NCBI GenBank assembly: GCA_013285505.1
Contig: CP053450.1
Coordinates: forward strand, 3,208,796 to 3,272,795
Source: Planctomycetota bacterium
Lineage (GTDB): Bacteria; Planctomycetota; Phycisphaerae; Phycisphaerales; UBA1924
Direction of reading: 5' to 3'
DNA: 64,000 bases
A program made the position numbers and the translations under genes. A model generated the notes under the pieces. The model had not been told where the DNA came from. It made no database searches and was given only the letters and a program-made list of their open reading frames with translations. Below, in pieces: positions 48,658 through 58,217 of this stretch. The stretch's first letter is position 1. Every line of letters begins with the position of its first letter.

Positions 48658-49422
48658 CTAGCGGCGGCGGCGTCCGAAGGCGAGGAGGCCCATGCCGGCG
48701 ATCAGTCCGGTGCCGGGCGTCGGGGTGACCTCGAACTCGCCTTCCCACCCGATGGTGAGGTTCTGGCCGTCCCACTGGGCGTCGAGGGAGCCGATGCCGA
48801 ACTGGGTCTCGCGGAGGCTCTCCTGCAGACCGAAGTAGCGGGTAGCGAACTGGACGAGCAGCCGTTCGCCGTTGGCGCGGCGGACGACGGCGGTGCCGGA
48901 CTCGAAGAACTCGCCCTCGGTCGAACTGGGCAGCCAGAGCACGCCGTAGCTCTCGATGGCGACGAGGTCGGTCGGTCCGCTGTAGTTGCCGGAGAAGGTC
49001 ATCGAGGAGGTCATGAGCTGGTTCTTGTCGTCGAAGGTGACTTCGGCGGAAGAGAAGATGGTGCTGCCGGGGAAGCCGATCCACTGGAAGGTGCGTTCGA
49101 TGGAGTAGTTGCCGTTGCCGAGGTCCCAGAGGTTCTGGCTGTCGCCGTCGGCGCGGAAGCCGTTGGGGCAGACGTTGGTGAGGAGGGCGTCCACGGCGAG
49201 GGGGTTGAAGTTGCGCGGGACGGCTTCGAAGCCGATATCGGCGAAGTTGTTGCCCTGGCCGCTGCGGTCGAGGCCGCCGGAGCCGGAGGCGTCGATGGTC
49301 TGGCCGTTGATCTCGCCGTCGAAGTTGACCTGGAAGTCGATCACCTGGGCGTTGGCGGTCGTCGTCATCGCCGCAGCGAACATGCTGAGAGTGGTGTATC
49401 GAATCTGTGCTGCGCACCCCAT
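48658..49422 (-). CDS. Secreted PEP-CTERM protein
   Basis: 254 residues; ATG 49422 has GGAG six bases upstream. Signal peptide ending ...TTTANAQ, a beta-rich domain (VIDFQVNFDGEINGQTID, GNYSIERTFQWIGFPG, SAEVTFDDKNQLM), and a complete sorting tail TPTPGTGLIAGMGLLAFGRRRR: the PEP-like motif, hydrophobic helix and Arg cluster recognised by exosortase. This intact tail shows what the broken tail of the gene at 13433 should look like. The mature domain is not recognised. Confidence 0.8.
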   Translation of the reverse strand: MGCAAQIRYTTLSMFAAAMTTTANAQVIDFQVNFDGEINGQTIDASGSGGLDRSGQGNNFADIGFEAVPRNFNPLAVDALLTNVCPNGFRADGDSQNLWDLGNGNYSIERTFQWIGFPGSTIFSSAEVTFDDKNQLMTSSMTFSGNYSGPTDLVAIESYGVLWLPSSTEGEFFESGTAVVRRANGERLLVQFATRYFGLQESLRETQFGIGSLDAQWDGQNLTIGWEGEFEVTPTPGTGLIAGMGLLAFGRRRR

Positions 49423-49883
49423 GAGGATCTCCACAAATAGACACCGCGACTCTGCTGCACCTCGCGTCCGAGCCCGGATACCCACAAGGTGCGCACGAAA
49501 GTTGCCCTGACCACCAAACCGCGCAGAGTTCCGGCGGATCGCCACCCGATTCCGAGATGATCTAGCGGTTCTACCTGTCTGAGAGCGACATTGACCCACG
49601 GGGCCCGGCTCGCGGTCGCGGCATTCGCCGACCGAATGCGGCATCGGGACTCGTTCCCGGCACGCCGAATGGGGCTCGGGAGGCATTTGCGCAGCGATTT
49701 AGAGGGAAAACCCCCAATACAGGTGTAATCCCCTGTTTCAAGCATGACTGGTTCTGCTACCTTCGGACTCCTCACGTTTGGTGGTGCCGCACGGTGTCCG
49801 CTGGATGCGAGTGCGGCGCTGGGCTGCAGCGGTCTGCGGCAGGGTTCGTTTCGCCGAATTCATCAAACCCGAAGGTCGACATC
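49423..49883. other. Long divergent intergenic region
   Basis: 461 bp between divergent genes. It is balanced to slightly AT-richer near 49690-49760. No tRNA, repeat or convincing promoter pair was found. AAGGT before ATG 49884 is the only clear signal. Confidence 0.4.
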
Positions 49884-52800
49884 ATGCATCCCCATCATCC
49901 CCGTCCCGGTTCCGGCTCGTCTGAACTCTTCGACACACTTGAGCCGCGGAAGTTGCTGGCGACGTTTACGGTCACCAGCGATGCCGATTCTGGTGCCGGC
50001 TCATTGCGCCAAGCTGTGATCGACGCGAACGCCGCGGCGGGCGCGGACGTGATTGAGTTTGATGATGGACTGCGGTCGGGAACGATCGGACTGACTACCG
50101 GGCAGATCGTCATCGCCTCCGACCTCACGATCCGGGGCTCGGACGCCTCCGGTTCACCGCTGGGACTCACCATTTCAGGGAACGCGTCCTCGCGGATATT
50201 CCTGGTCACAGACGGCAGCGATTCGAACGACGTGTCGGTCGTGGTTGAGGATCTGGCTTTGTCGCACGGCAGGGTCACGGGATTCCTCGAAGCCGCGGGC
50301 GGGATCCTCAACTTTGAATCTCTGACGCTCAACCGTGTCGCCATGAATTCCCACCAGTCGACGGGCCCGGGCGGAGCGTTGGCGAACCAGGGTTCCGTCA
50401 CGATCCGCGACAGTTCTTTCTGGAGCAATCAGTCGGGCGATAACGGCGGCGCACTCTACAACGTCGGGCGTGCCGGTGGTTCGACGATGACGATCATCAA
50501 CTCGACGATCCACGCCAACATGGCGACGGGATTCGCCGGAGCGATATGGCAGAATGCGGCCGGTCAGATCGCCGCGCTCAATATATTCAACAGTACAATC
50601 AGTTCAAACATTGCGAACAGTGACAACACGGGCGGTGAGTATGGCGGCGGGATCCAGGCCGACGGGACGACCGGAACGATCAAGCTCATCAGCACGCTCG
50701 TGGCGGGAAATCAGGCGGGCAGCTCTCCCGACGAAATATCTGTTACTGGCGGCACCACCATCGATCCGGAGACCTCGAACAACCTGGTCCAGGACGCTGG
50801 TCGCGCCGATGGGTTTGTGGATGGTTCAGATGGGAATATCGTCGGTCACGATCCGCTCCTGGGTTCGCTCACGTCAACGAGCGGCGAACGTTTTGTCATG
50901 CCACTGCTCACCGGGAGCCCCGCCATCAACAGCGGGCTTAACCCGCAGTCCCTCGCGAACGATTCGCGCGGCGCGGTGTTTGAACGTGTCGCTGACGGCG
51001 CGGCAGACATCGGGGCGTACGAAGTGCAGCGACTCTCGCTGACCGTTGACAACGGGCACATTTTCCAGGACGGGCGCTACGGACCCGGGTTCCTCACGTT
51101 GACAGAAGCGATCAGCCTGACCAACACCAACCCGGGCGACGACACGATCACCATCGACCTCGATGGCAATACTGTCGGGCTCACGAGTCCGTTGAATATC
51201 CTGGACGACCTGACCCTCATCGGTCCGGGTTCCGGGAGGTTCACTCTCGATGGAAACGGTGTGACGCGGATCTTCACCTCGGCAAATCACTCGTCGGGTG
51301 CGCCGACGAGCATCACTGTGCGGGGCATTCGCCTCATCAACGGCCAGGCCACCGAAGCAGGCGCTTGGAGGAACACCGCCGATTCGTTGTTCCTGCACGA
51401 CATCCGCTTCGAGAACAATAGCGCGACGAGCTGGCGTGGCGGAGCTCTGTACAACCTCTCGGGCACTACGACGATTACAGATTCGGTGTTCTCCGGAAAT
51501 ATGGCCCTCGAGGGCGGCGGGGCGATCTTCAACCTCGATGGCGCTTCGCTCGCCATTACAGATTCGACGCTGTCGAACAACACAGCGTTGTACGGCGGCG
51601 GCATCGCAAACCCAGGCACGCTCACGATCTCGCGTTCCACTATCAGCGACAATCAGTCGATGCAAAACGGCGGCGGTGTCGACTCGTGGGGGCCGTCACT
51701 CTCGATCGAGTCTTCCACCATCTCCGGCAACTCGGCCGGCCATGCCGACAACGGGTCGGTCTACACCGGCGGCGGTATCCAGTTCCGCAACGGCGCAGGT
51801 TCGATCGTCGCGAGCACGATCAGCGGCAACTCCGCGACTTTCTCCAACGGGTGGGGCGGGGGCATCGCCGTCTCAGGAAGCACGGCCATTCTGCAGGTCG
51901 AACGCTCCACCATCAGTGGCAACAACGCCTGGGGCGCAGGTGGCGGCATCCTGCAATGGACCAGCGGCGGCATTCTGACCATCGAGGGATCGACCATCGC
52001 GTTCAACCGGGCCGTGACGATGGACGGTGTCGTAGCGTTCGGGGGTGGGATCGCCTACGGAACGCTCACCACTCTTGACAGCACCATTGTCTCGGGCAAC
52101 ACCCGGGGCTCGGCCAACACGCCGGACGATCTGTCATCGTATGGCGGGACGGTCGGCGCGACCTCCTCCAACAATCTCATCGGTGACTCGGCGACAGCCG
52201 GAGGACTCATCGACGGCACCAAAGGCAATATCGTCGGCCAGGATCCGATGCTGGAATCGCTCGCGGCCAATGGCGGCCTCACCCGGACGCACGCCCTTCC
52301 CGCAAACAGCCCCGCGATCGACACGGGCGCCGCGGGAACGCAGGCAGCCGATCAGCGTGGGGTGTTGTTCTCACGTGCTTTCGGTGGGGCAGCCGATATC
52401 GGCGCCTACGAACGCCAGGTGCTTGCGCTGGTGGTCGATTCCATCGAGTCCACCGACGACGGCGATGTCTCGGCCGGCGATATCTCTCTCCGCGAAGCGA
52501 TCCTCGCCTCCAACGGCAACCCGCTCGACGACTCGATTGCCTTCGACGCTTCGCTCAACGGCTCGACCATCACCCTCACCGACGGTTTCATTACCATCAG
52601 CGATGATGTCACCATCGCCGGGCCGGGCTTTGGCGACCTAACCATCTCGGGCAACGACGCCAGCCGGCACTTCGTCGTCAACGACTCCAGCCCCTCCAGT
52701 GTCATCGGCGTCACCATCTCCGGGCTCACCCTCACCAACGGCATGACCACCGCCAACGGGGGCGCGATCACCAACGACGAGAACCTCACGCTCGACACCA

Positions 52801-55109
52801 TGAAGATCGTCAGGAATACTTCCGCGAACGACGGCGGCGCGATCATCAACCGCAACACGCTCACGATCATCAACACGATCATCAGCTACAACACCTCCGG
52901 CGACTCCGGCGGCGCGATCGACAACGATGGCGCGACCACTGTCACGATACGCGGCTCCTCCATCAGAACCAACATCGCCGGCGGTGCGGCCGGCGCCATC
53001 GACAACGATGCCAACGGCACGCTCACCATCACCTCCACGAGCATCATTGACAACAGGGCGGGGTCCAACGGCGGCGCGATCGACAACGGCGGCACGCTCA
53101 CAATCTCCAACGCCACACTCAACGGTAACGCCTCCACCGACAAAGCCAACGGCTTCGGCGGTGCTATCCAGAATCAGGCCGGCGCCACGCTCACCATCAC
53201 CGACTCCACATTCACCCGCAACTTCAACGTCTCAGGCGGCGGCGCGATCGAGAACAACGGCACCGCCACGATCACCAACTCCACATTCACCCGCAACTTC
53301 GCCGAAGACGCGGGCGGGGCAATCGACAACTTCGGCGGCGTGCTCACCATCACCGGCTCAACGCTGAGCGACAACGCGACAAACGGCTCCGGCGGCGCGA
53401 TCTGGACCGACACCACCCTGACCATTCAGAGCAGCACCATCAGCGGCAACTCCGCTGATGACTTCGGCGGTGGGATCGGCATGTTCGACGGCACCGTCGT
53501 CATCGCGAACTCCACTATCACAAGAAATGACACCTTCGGCCAGGGCGGCGGGATCGATGTTGGCAAGCAAGCCGGCGCCGGAACACTCACTACCACAAGC
53601 AGCATCTACGCCGGAAACACCGACTATGTCGATGGCGTCGGGTGGGTCGCCAGTGACATCACACTCACCAACGGCACCGTCTCGGGAACCAACAACCTCG
53701 TCGGCGATGCGGCCACCGCCGGCGGGCTGAGCAACGGCATCAACGGCAACCTGGTCGGCGTCGATCCCAAACTCGGCGACCTTGCCGACAACGGCGGCCC
53801 GACGCTGACGCACGCCATCTTCCCCGGTAGCGCCGCGTTCAACGCGGGCTTCGCGTCGGGCGGTGTTGCCACGGACCAGCGTGGTCTTGCACGCACCAAC
53901 GGCTCCAACCCCGACATCGGCGCCTACGAATGGGCCCCGACCTCGAACTTCTCGCTCGCGGTCCTCAACGGCAGCCGGTCGCAGTCCACATCCATCTCGG
54001 GCGACACCCATGTCACCGTCATCCGCAACGCCGACGGCGATCTCGTCGCCATGACCGGCAACGGCAGCGTGTGGATCGCCCAGCGCATCCGTGACTACAC
54101 CCCGGCGCCCGCGGTCACCAGTGACCCGGTCGTCTGGACCGATCCCCACGACGGGCTGGTCTATGTTGCGGCACCCTCGGCAGAGGGGTTCATCTTGCAC
54201 CGTCGGGCGGCCGACGGCACATGGACGTTCCGCAACCTCTCCACAGAGTTCTCCGTCAGCAACGCCGATTCGCCGCAGGGCGTGCTCACGTTCTTCGTCT
54301 CGCGCCCGAGAACCGGCGATGCTCTGGTCTCGGTCGCTGGCATCACCGGTTCGGGCGAGATTGTTGCCTTCCAGCAGTCCACGGCTGCTTCGAGCAACGC
54401 GGAGGCCGCCTGGACCTTCTACAACATCACGGACGATCTCAACAGCCAGACGGGCATGACCACCCCCGCGTTCACCCAGATGACGAGTTACGTCACGAGT
54501 TGGAACCAGTGGACTCTCGCCGGGCTTGACGCCAACGGCAATGTTCAGGGCGTCTGGGTCAACGTCGCCCAGTTCACCACATGGCGCGTGGACAACCTCT
54601 CGACGATCACCGGCGCCGATCCGCTTACGGGCGAGCTCGACGTTACGCTGACCACCTGGGGTGGCATCCGGTTCTCCGGCGCCGATGCGAGCGGCAAACT
54701 CATTGCCACGTGGTGGAACCCGAGTCTCGGCGGGGGTAACTGGAAGCAGACGAACCTGACCAGCGCGGTCACGGGCGCCGGCCCGACGCTCTCCGGCGGC
54801 AGGCTCACCGCGTGGTTCGCCACCGGGAATCTCATCAGCTACGCCGGTTTCAGCAGCGGCGGGGATGTCCTCAGCTACTACTGGCAGCCGAGCGACGGCG
54901 CGACATGGAACACCGACAACCTCACCGAATTTGTGACCGACAGTTCGACCCGGCCCACCGGAGCGATCACCGCCTACGTCTCGACCGCCGGCACCGTCAG
55001 CATCGTCGCCGCCGACAGCAACAGCAACCTCGTCCGCCTTTGGTCACCGACGGGCGAAGAGAACACGTTCAGTCTCGACAACCTGTCGGACATCGCCTTG
55101 AGGATCTAA
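49884..55109 (+). CDS. Giant secreted parallel beta-helix surface protein (choice-of-anchor Q-like)
   Basis: 1741 residues, frame intact. The N-terminus has SSELFDTLEPRKLLATFTV, the LEPR-LLA motif that opens many large planctomycete surface proteins. Three tandem modules follow, each starting with TxDxxxxGxxSLRxAIxxAN (residues about 32, 395 and 855). Each contains many I-S-x-S-T-I-S-x-N-x-A-x-x-GGG-I turns (right-handed beta-helix) and ends with DQRGVxxxRxxGGAADIGAYE. The last 390 residues (from about 53950) form a different beta repeat region with GDLVAMTGNGSVW and DVLSYYWQPSDGATW. No catalytic motif or C-terminal anchor was recognised. Probable adhesin or surface-layer component. Confidence 0.8.
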   Translation: MHPHHPRPGSGSSELFDTLEPRKLLATFTVTSDADSGAGSLRQAVIDANAAAGADVIEFDDGLRSGTIGLTTGQIVIASDLTIRGSDASGSPLGLTISGNASSRIFLVTDGSDSNDVSVVVEDLALSHGRVTGFLEAAGGILNFESLTLNRVAMNSHQSTGPGGALANQGSVTIRDSSFWSNQSGDNGGALYNVGRAGGSTMTIINSTIHANMATGFAGAIWQNAAGQIAALNIFNSTISSNIANSDNTGGEYGGGIQADGTTGTIKLISTLVAGNQAGSSPDEISVTGGTTIDPETSNNLVQDAGRADGFVDGSDGNIVGHDPLLGSLTSTSGERFVMPLLTGSPAINSGLNPQSLANDSRGAVFERVADGAADIGAYEVQRLSLTVDNGHIFQDGRYGPGFLTLTEAISLTNTNPGDDTITIDLDGNTVGLTSPLNILDDLTLIGPGSGRFTLDGNGVTRIFTSANHSSGAPTSITVRGIRLINGQATEAGAWRNTADSLFLHDIRFENNSATSWRGGALYNLSGTTTITDSVFSGNMALEGGGAIFNLDGASLAITDSTLSNNTALYGGGIANPGTLTISRSTISDNQSMQNGGGVDSWGPSLSIESSTISGNSAGHADNGSVYTGGGIQFRNGAGSIVASTISGNSATFSNGWGGGIAVSGSTAILQVERSTISGNNAWGAGGGILQWTSGGILTIEGSTIAFNRAVTMDGVVAFGGGIAYGTLTTLDSTIVSGNTRGSANTPDDLSSYGGTVGATSSNNLIGDSATAGGLIDGTKGNIVGQDPMLESLAANGGLTRTHALPANSPAIDTGAAGTQAADQRGVLFSRAFGGAADIGAYERQVLALVVDSIESTDDGDVSAGDISLREAILASNGNPLDDSIAFDASLNGSTITLTDGFITISDDVTIAGPGFGDLTISGNDASRHFVVNDSSPSSVIGVTISGLTLTNGMTTANGGAITNDENLTLDTMKIVRNTSANDGGAIINRNTLTIINTIISYNTSGDSGGAIDNDGATTVTIRGSSIRTNIAGGAAGAIDNDANGTLTITSTSIIDNRAGSNGGAIDNGGTLTISNATLNGNASTDKANGFGGAIQNQAGATLTITDSTFTRNFNVSGGGAIENNGTATITNSTFTRNFAEDAGGAIDNFGGVLTITGSTLSDNATNGSGGAIWTDTTLTIQSSTISGNSADDFGGGIGMFDGTVVIANSTITRNDTFGQGGGIDVGKQAGAGTLTTTSSIYAGNTDYVDGVGWVASDITLTNGTVSGTNNLVGDAATAGGLSNGINGNLVGVDPKLGDLADNGGPTLTHAIFPGSAAFNAGFASGGVATDQRGLARTNGSNPDIGAYEWAPTSNFSLAVLNGSRSQSTSISGDTHVTVIRNADGDLVAMTGNGSVWIAQRIRDYTPAPAVTSDPVVWTDPHDGLVYVAAPSAEGFILHRRAADGTWTFRNLSTEFSVSNADSPQGVLTFFVSRPRTGDALVSVAGITGSGEIVAFQQSTAASSNAEAAWTFYNITDDLNSQTGMTTPAFTQMTSYVTSWNQWTLAGLDANGNVQGVWVNVAQFTTWRVDNLSTITGADPLTGELDVTLTTWGGIRFSGADASGKLIATWWNPSLGGGNWKQTNLTSAVTGAGPTLSGGRLTAWFATGNLISYAGFSSGGDVLSYYWQPSDGATWNTDNLTEFVTDSSTRPTGAITAYVSTAGTVSIVAADSNSNLVRLWSPTGEENTFSLDNLSDIALRI

Positions 55110-55243
55110 GTCCGTGGGCCGCAGGAGCGGAACCCGCGTCGCGGATGTCTTGAGACCGACGCGGGCCGGTGCCGCCGGCGCTCTCTGGAGGCAGGCTTCC
55201 GGCGGTCTGGCTGTAGCGGCAGAGGCTGTATAGTCGCCGGACC

Positions 55244-56463
55244 ATGGTGCTTCGCATCGGGATCGTGGGGTGCGGCACGGCCGGGCAGGCGGCGGCGCTG
55301 TTTCTTGCCCGCCGCGGGCACCGGGTGACGGTGTTTGAGCAAGCCCCGGGGCTGGGGCCGGTCGGCGCGGGGCTGCTGCTGCAGCCGACGGGTGTGTCTG
55401 TGCTGGGGCGGCTCGGTCTGGACCAGGCGATTCTTGCGCTGGCGTCGCCGGTTGATTCGCTGCTGGGGACGACGCATCGCGGGCGCAGGGTGCTGGATCT
55501 TGCCTATCGCGATCTGCGGGAGGGGCTGCGGGGGTACGGGGTGCAGCGGGCGGCGCTGAGTGAGACGCTGCTGCGGGCGATGCTCGCGGAGGAGATCCGG
55601 CTGGAGTTCGGCACCACGGTGTGCGGCGTCGGGCCGGACGGGCGAACGCTGATGGACGCGGGCGGGGATGCGCACGGCCCGTTTGACCTGATTGTGGGCG
55701 CGGACGGGGCGAGATCGCGGTTGCGGGCGTGCTTTCCGGGGCTGGTGCGCCGGGATCGGCCGTATGCGTGGGGTGCGGTGTGGGCGATCTGCGATGATCC
55801 GGACGGGCGGTACGAGGGTGTGCTACGGCAGGTGTATCGGGGCACGCGGGAGATGATCGGTTTCCTGCCTTCGGGGCGGGGTGCGCCGGATGCGCCGCGG
55901 CGTGTGAGCGTGTTCTGGAGCCTGCCGACACGGGAGTGGCCTGCGCTGTTGCGGCGGGGGGTCGCGGACTGGAAGCGGCGCGTCCGTTCGCTGACGGACG
56001 CTGCGGAGCCGTTGCTCGAGCAGATCGACTCGATGGACCGCCTGATCTTCGCGCCGTACCGGGACACGATCCTGCGGCCGTCGTATCGGGGTCGCGTGGT
56101 GTTTCTCGGCGATGCGGGTCACTCGATGAGCCCGCAGTTGGGGCAGGGGGTGAACCTCGCGCTGCTGGACGCCGCGGCGCTTTCGGATGCGTTGGAGGGG
56201 GCGGCGTCGGTCGGGGAGGCGCTGCGGGTGTTTGATGGAGCGCGTCGCCGCGGCACGGCGTTTTATCAGCGGGCTTCGCGGTGGCTGACACCGGTGTTCC
56301 AGTCGGGTTGCGATCCGCTGGCGTGGCCGCGGGATGCGCTGATGGGCGGGTGCTGCCGTTTCGGCCCGACGAGGCGGCAGGCGCTGCGCTGGCGCTGGCG
56401 GGGGTGAAGACGGGGCTGGTACGGTCGGATGCGCTGCCGGGCGGTGCGGCGGAGCGGAGATGA
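55244..56463 (+). CDS. FAD-dependent monooxygenase, UbiH/PHBH type (apparent C-terminal frameshift)
   Basis: Group A flavin monooxygenase: GxGxxG motif GIVGCGTAGQAAALFLARRGHRVTVFEQ, the second FAD motif DLIVGADGARSRLR, and VFLGDAGHSMSPQLGQGVNLALLDA (GD motif and flavin-ribityl loop). These enzymes hydroxylate aromatic or quinone-like substrates with NAD(P)H and oxygen; the substrate is unknown. The continuous frame ends at 56407 with a non-family tail. One missing base in the G-run near 56346 would give DALMGRVLPFRPDEAAG and a LAGVKTG end like relatives, with the stop at 56463. Divergent promoter region shared with nothing obvious. Confidence 0.75.
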
Positions 56464-56557
56464 GCGGGGCCGGCGTGACTGGAGTGGCGGGGCGGAGGCG
56501 GCGGAGGGGTCAGTCCGCCTTCGCGGTGTCGGGGCCGATGCCCTACACTTGGGGGCG

Positions 56558-57958
56558 TCAGCTGGAGCATTCGGCTGGTCTGGGGCCGTGCCGAATCGAG
56601 GAGGATGCGTGGCCCTGTAGCTCAGCGGTTAGAGCAGGCGACTCATAATCCAATCCGCCCATCTGACGCGGGTTTGCATCACACGGCACCGACTTGCACG
56701 ACGGGTCGTCTTGGCTTCCCCGACAATCACCACCGGTTTCGGTCTTGATCCCCTGCACCGGGGTGACTCGGGGTGCGCCCCCGTGCTGCTGCGCTTTCTG
56801 CTGCGCTTCGGCCCCATTGAACTGTGCCGCCCGCCCAAAGAGATCCTCGGTCACTTGCAGGTAGTGTTCCTGACTCACTTGCACGCTGTGCCCAAGCCAC
56901 GCCGACACCGCGTGTTGCGGGAACACCTTGGCTAGGTCAGACTCGCACGATCGCCGGAGAGTCTGAAACGTGTCGGGCCACACCTCGACGCCAGCCCGCC
57001 GGATTGCCGCGTGCAGCGTCCGGGGCATGTTGTTGCACGAGATCGAAACGACTCGGCTCTCGTGTTCGGCGGCAGCCTCGAACCCATCGACTAGCAACGG
57101 ATACAGATTCTGACAGATCGGCACCATTCTCTCGCTGTTGGTCTTGGGCGCATAGACCCGTAGACGCGCTCGTTCCCAGTCCACATCGGCCCAGGTCAAT
57201 CTGTGCGTCTCACTTGGTACCCGCAGCCCCGCGTATCGCGCCAACCCAAACAGCATTCGCCATGCGATATCAGGCAACTCGGCGATAACTCGATCGGCAG
57301 TCTCATGGTCAACGAAAGTGTCGCGGTTGGCTGCGATTGATCGGCTAGGTAGCTTTCGGAACGGATTGGTCCCGATCACCTCAGCATCGACCGCGGCGTT
57401 GAAGATCGCCTTGGCGTGACGGCAGTGCTGACGCACAGTCGCCTCGCTCAACCCCCGGCCCTTCAAGCGAGTCCGCCACTCGACTGCATCACCCGGCCCG
57501 ATGGACTCGACTGACGGATTGCTGGGAAAGTGGGCGTTGAGGCCCCGGATCGTGTGGCGGTAGAGTTGAATGGTGCGGGGCTTGACATCGACCCTCCGCT
57601 GCCGCAGGAATCGACCGCACCACTGCCGCAGCCGTAGGGACGGTTCGTCTACCGCAGGCTCGCGTGGATCAACCAACCCCTTGGCTTCCAGTTTGGCATA
57701 CAACCCGCCTGAGACGCCGGACAGCCACTCCGCAACTTCGACTCGTGGCGGTTGATTGAGTACGCGCGACGCCAGAAGAGACTCGACGTTTCGGCACACT
57801 TCCTCGGCCTGACGCTTCGTGACTTGGCCGAGCCGGATACGGGGCCGATCGGGCTGCCCCTCGGGGCGCTTGGCACCCGCTGGCCACACGAAGTCGATCG
57901 CGTACAGGTTGGACTTTCCGGCGGTTCCCCGCGAACGGATCTTGGTCACACTTGCCAA
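56558..57958 (-). CDS. Tyrosine-type site-specific integrase
   Basis: 466 residues: N-terminal arm-binding region, SAM-like core-binding domain (about 105-205) and catalytic domain. Catalytic residues: Arg246 (YAGLRVPSE), Arg335 in FQTLRRSCE (position of HxxR, with Phe for His), His357 (WLGHS) and Tyr366 (EHYLQV). Translation starts at TTG 57958 with AGAGGA upstream, 1 bp after the XRE stop, so the two are coupled. The C-terminal residues 436-448 (DYESPALTAELQ) are read antisense through the tRNA 5' half, so the gene spans the attachment junction. It should integrate and, with an excisionase, excise the element. Confidence 0.85.
   Translation of the reverse strand: MASVTKIRSRGTAGKSNLYAIDFVWPAGAKRPEGQPDRPRIRLGQVTKRQAEEVCRNVESLLASRVLNQPPRVEVAEWLSGVSGGLYAKLEAKGLVDPREPAVDEPSLRLRQWCGRFLRQRRVDVKPRTIQLYRHTIRGLNAHFPSNPSVESIGPGDAVEWRTRLKGRGLSEATVRQHCRHAKAIFNAAVDAEVIGTNPFRKLPSRSIAANRDTFVDHETADRVIAELPDIAWRMLFGLARYAGLRVPSETHRLTWADVDWERARLRVYAPKTNSERMVPICQNLYPLLVDGFEAAAEHESRVVSISCNNMPRTLHAAIRRAGVEVWPDTFQTLRRSCESDLAKVFPQHAVSAWLGHSVQVSQEHYLQVTEDLFGRAAQFNGAEAQQKAQQHGGAPRVTPVQGIKTETGGDCRGSQDDPSCKSVPCDANPRQMGGLDYESPALTAELQGHASSSIRHGPRPAECSS
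56611..56650 (+). tRNA. 5' half of tRNA-Met (CAT), interrupted by the integrated element
   Basis: GGCCCTG, D arm GCTC AGCGGTTA GAGC, then anticodon 5' strand GGCGA and loop CTCATAA (anticodon CAT) are normal. The sequence after CTCATAATC no longer pairs with the anticodon stem and there is no T arm. The break in the anticodon loop marks attL. The intact gene should be rebuilt at the other end of the element or encoded elsewhere. Confidence 0.75.
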
Positions 57959-57959
57959 C

Positions 57960-58190
57960 TCATCCTCTTCTCTGCCCGCGCTTGGGCTTCAGTTCCATAT
58001 CGAGATACACCGCCAGCCGGTCAAGTGATGCCGCTGGCAGGGAACGCTCGCCACTGAGAAACCGAGATAGAGCAGACTTGGCAATGCCGGTCGTCTCTGC
58101 CGCACGAGTGAGCTGGCCGCGAGCCAGCGTTGTCTCTCGTAGTCGGTTCCGCAGTGGCTCCACGATTGGCGAGGGTTCAGTCATCGCCAC
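57960..58190 (-). CDS. XRE-family helix-turn-helix regulator
   Basis: 76 residues (GTG start; alternative ATG at 58184). LTRAAETTGIAKSALSRFLSGERSLPAASLDRLAVYLDMEL is a lambda-repressor-like HTH with the Q/T-x-A...SxLSRxxxGxR pattern of phage and element regulators. Lying directly upstream of and coupled to the integrase, it probably controls integrase expression. Confidence 0.75.
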   Translation of the reverse strand: MAMTEPSPIVEPLRNRLRETTLARGQLTRAAETTGIAKSALSRFLSGERSLPAASLDRLAVYLDMELKPKRGQRRG

Positions 58191-58217
58191 TAGCCTACCA
58201 CACTTGTTGCCCCTGTG

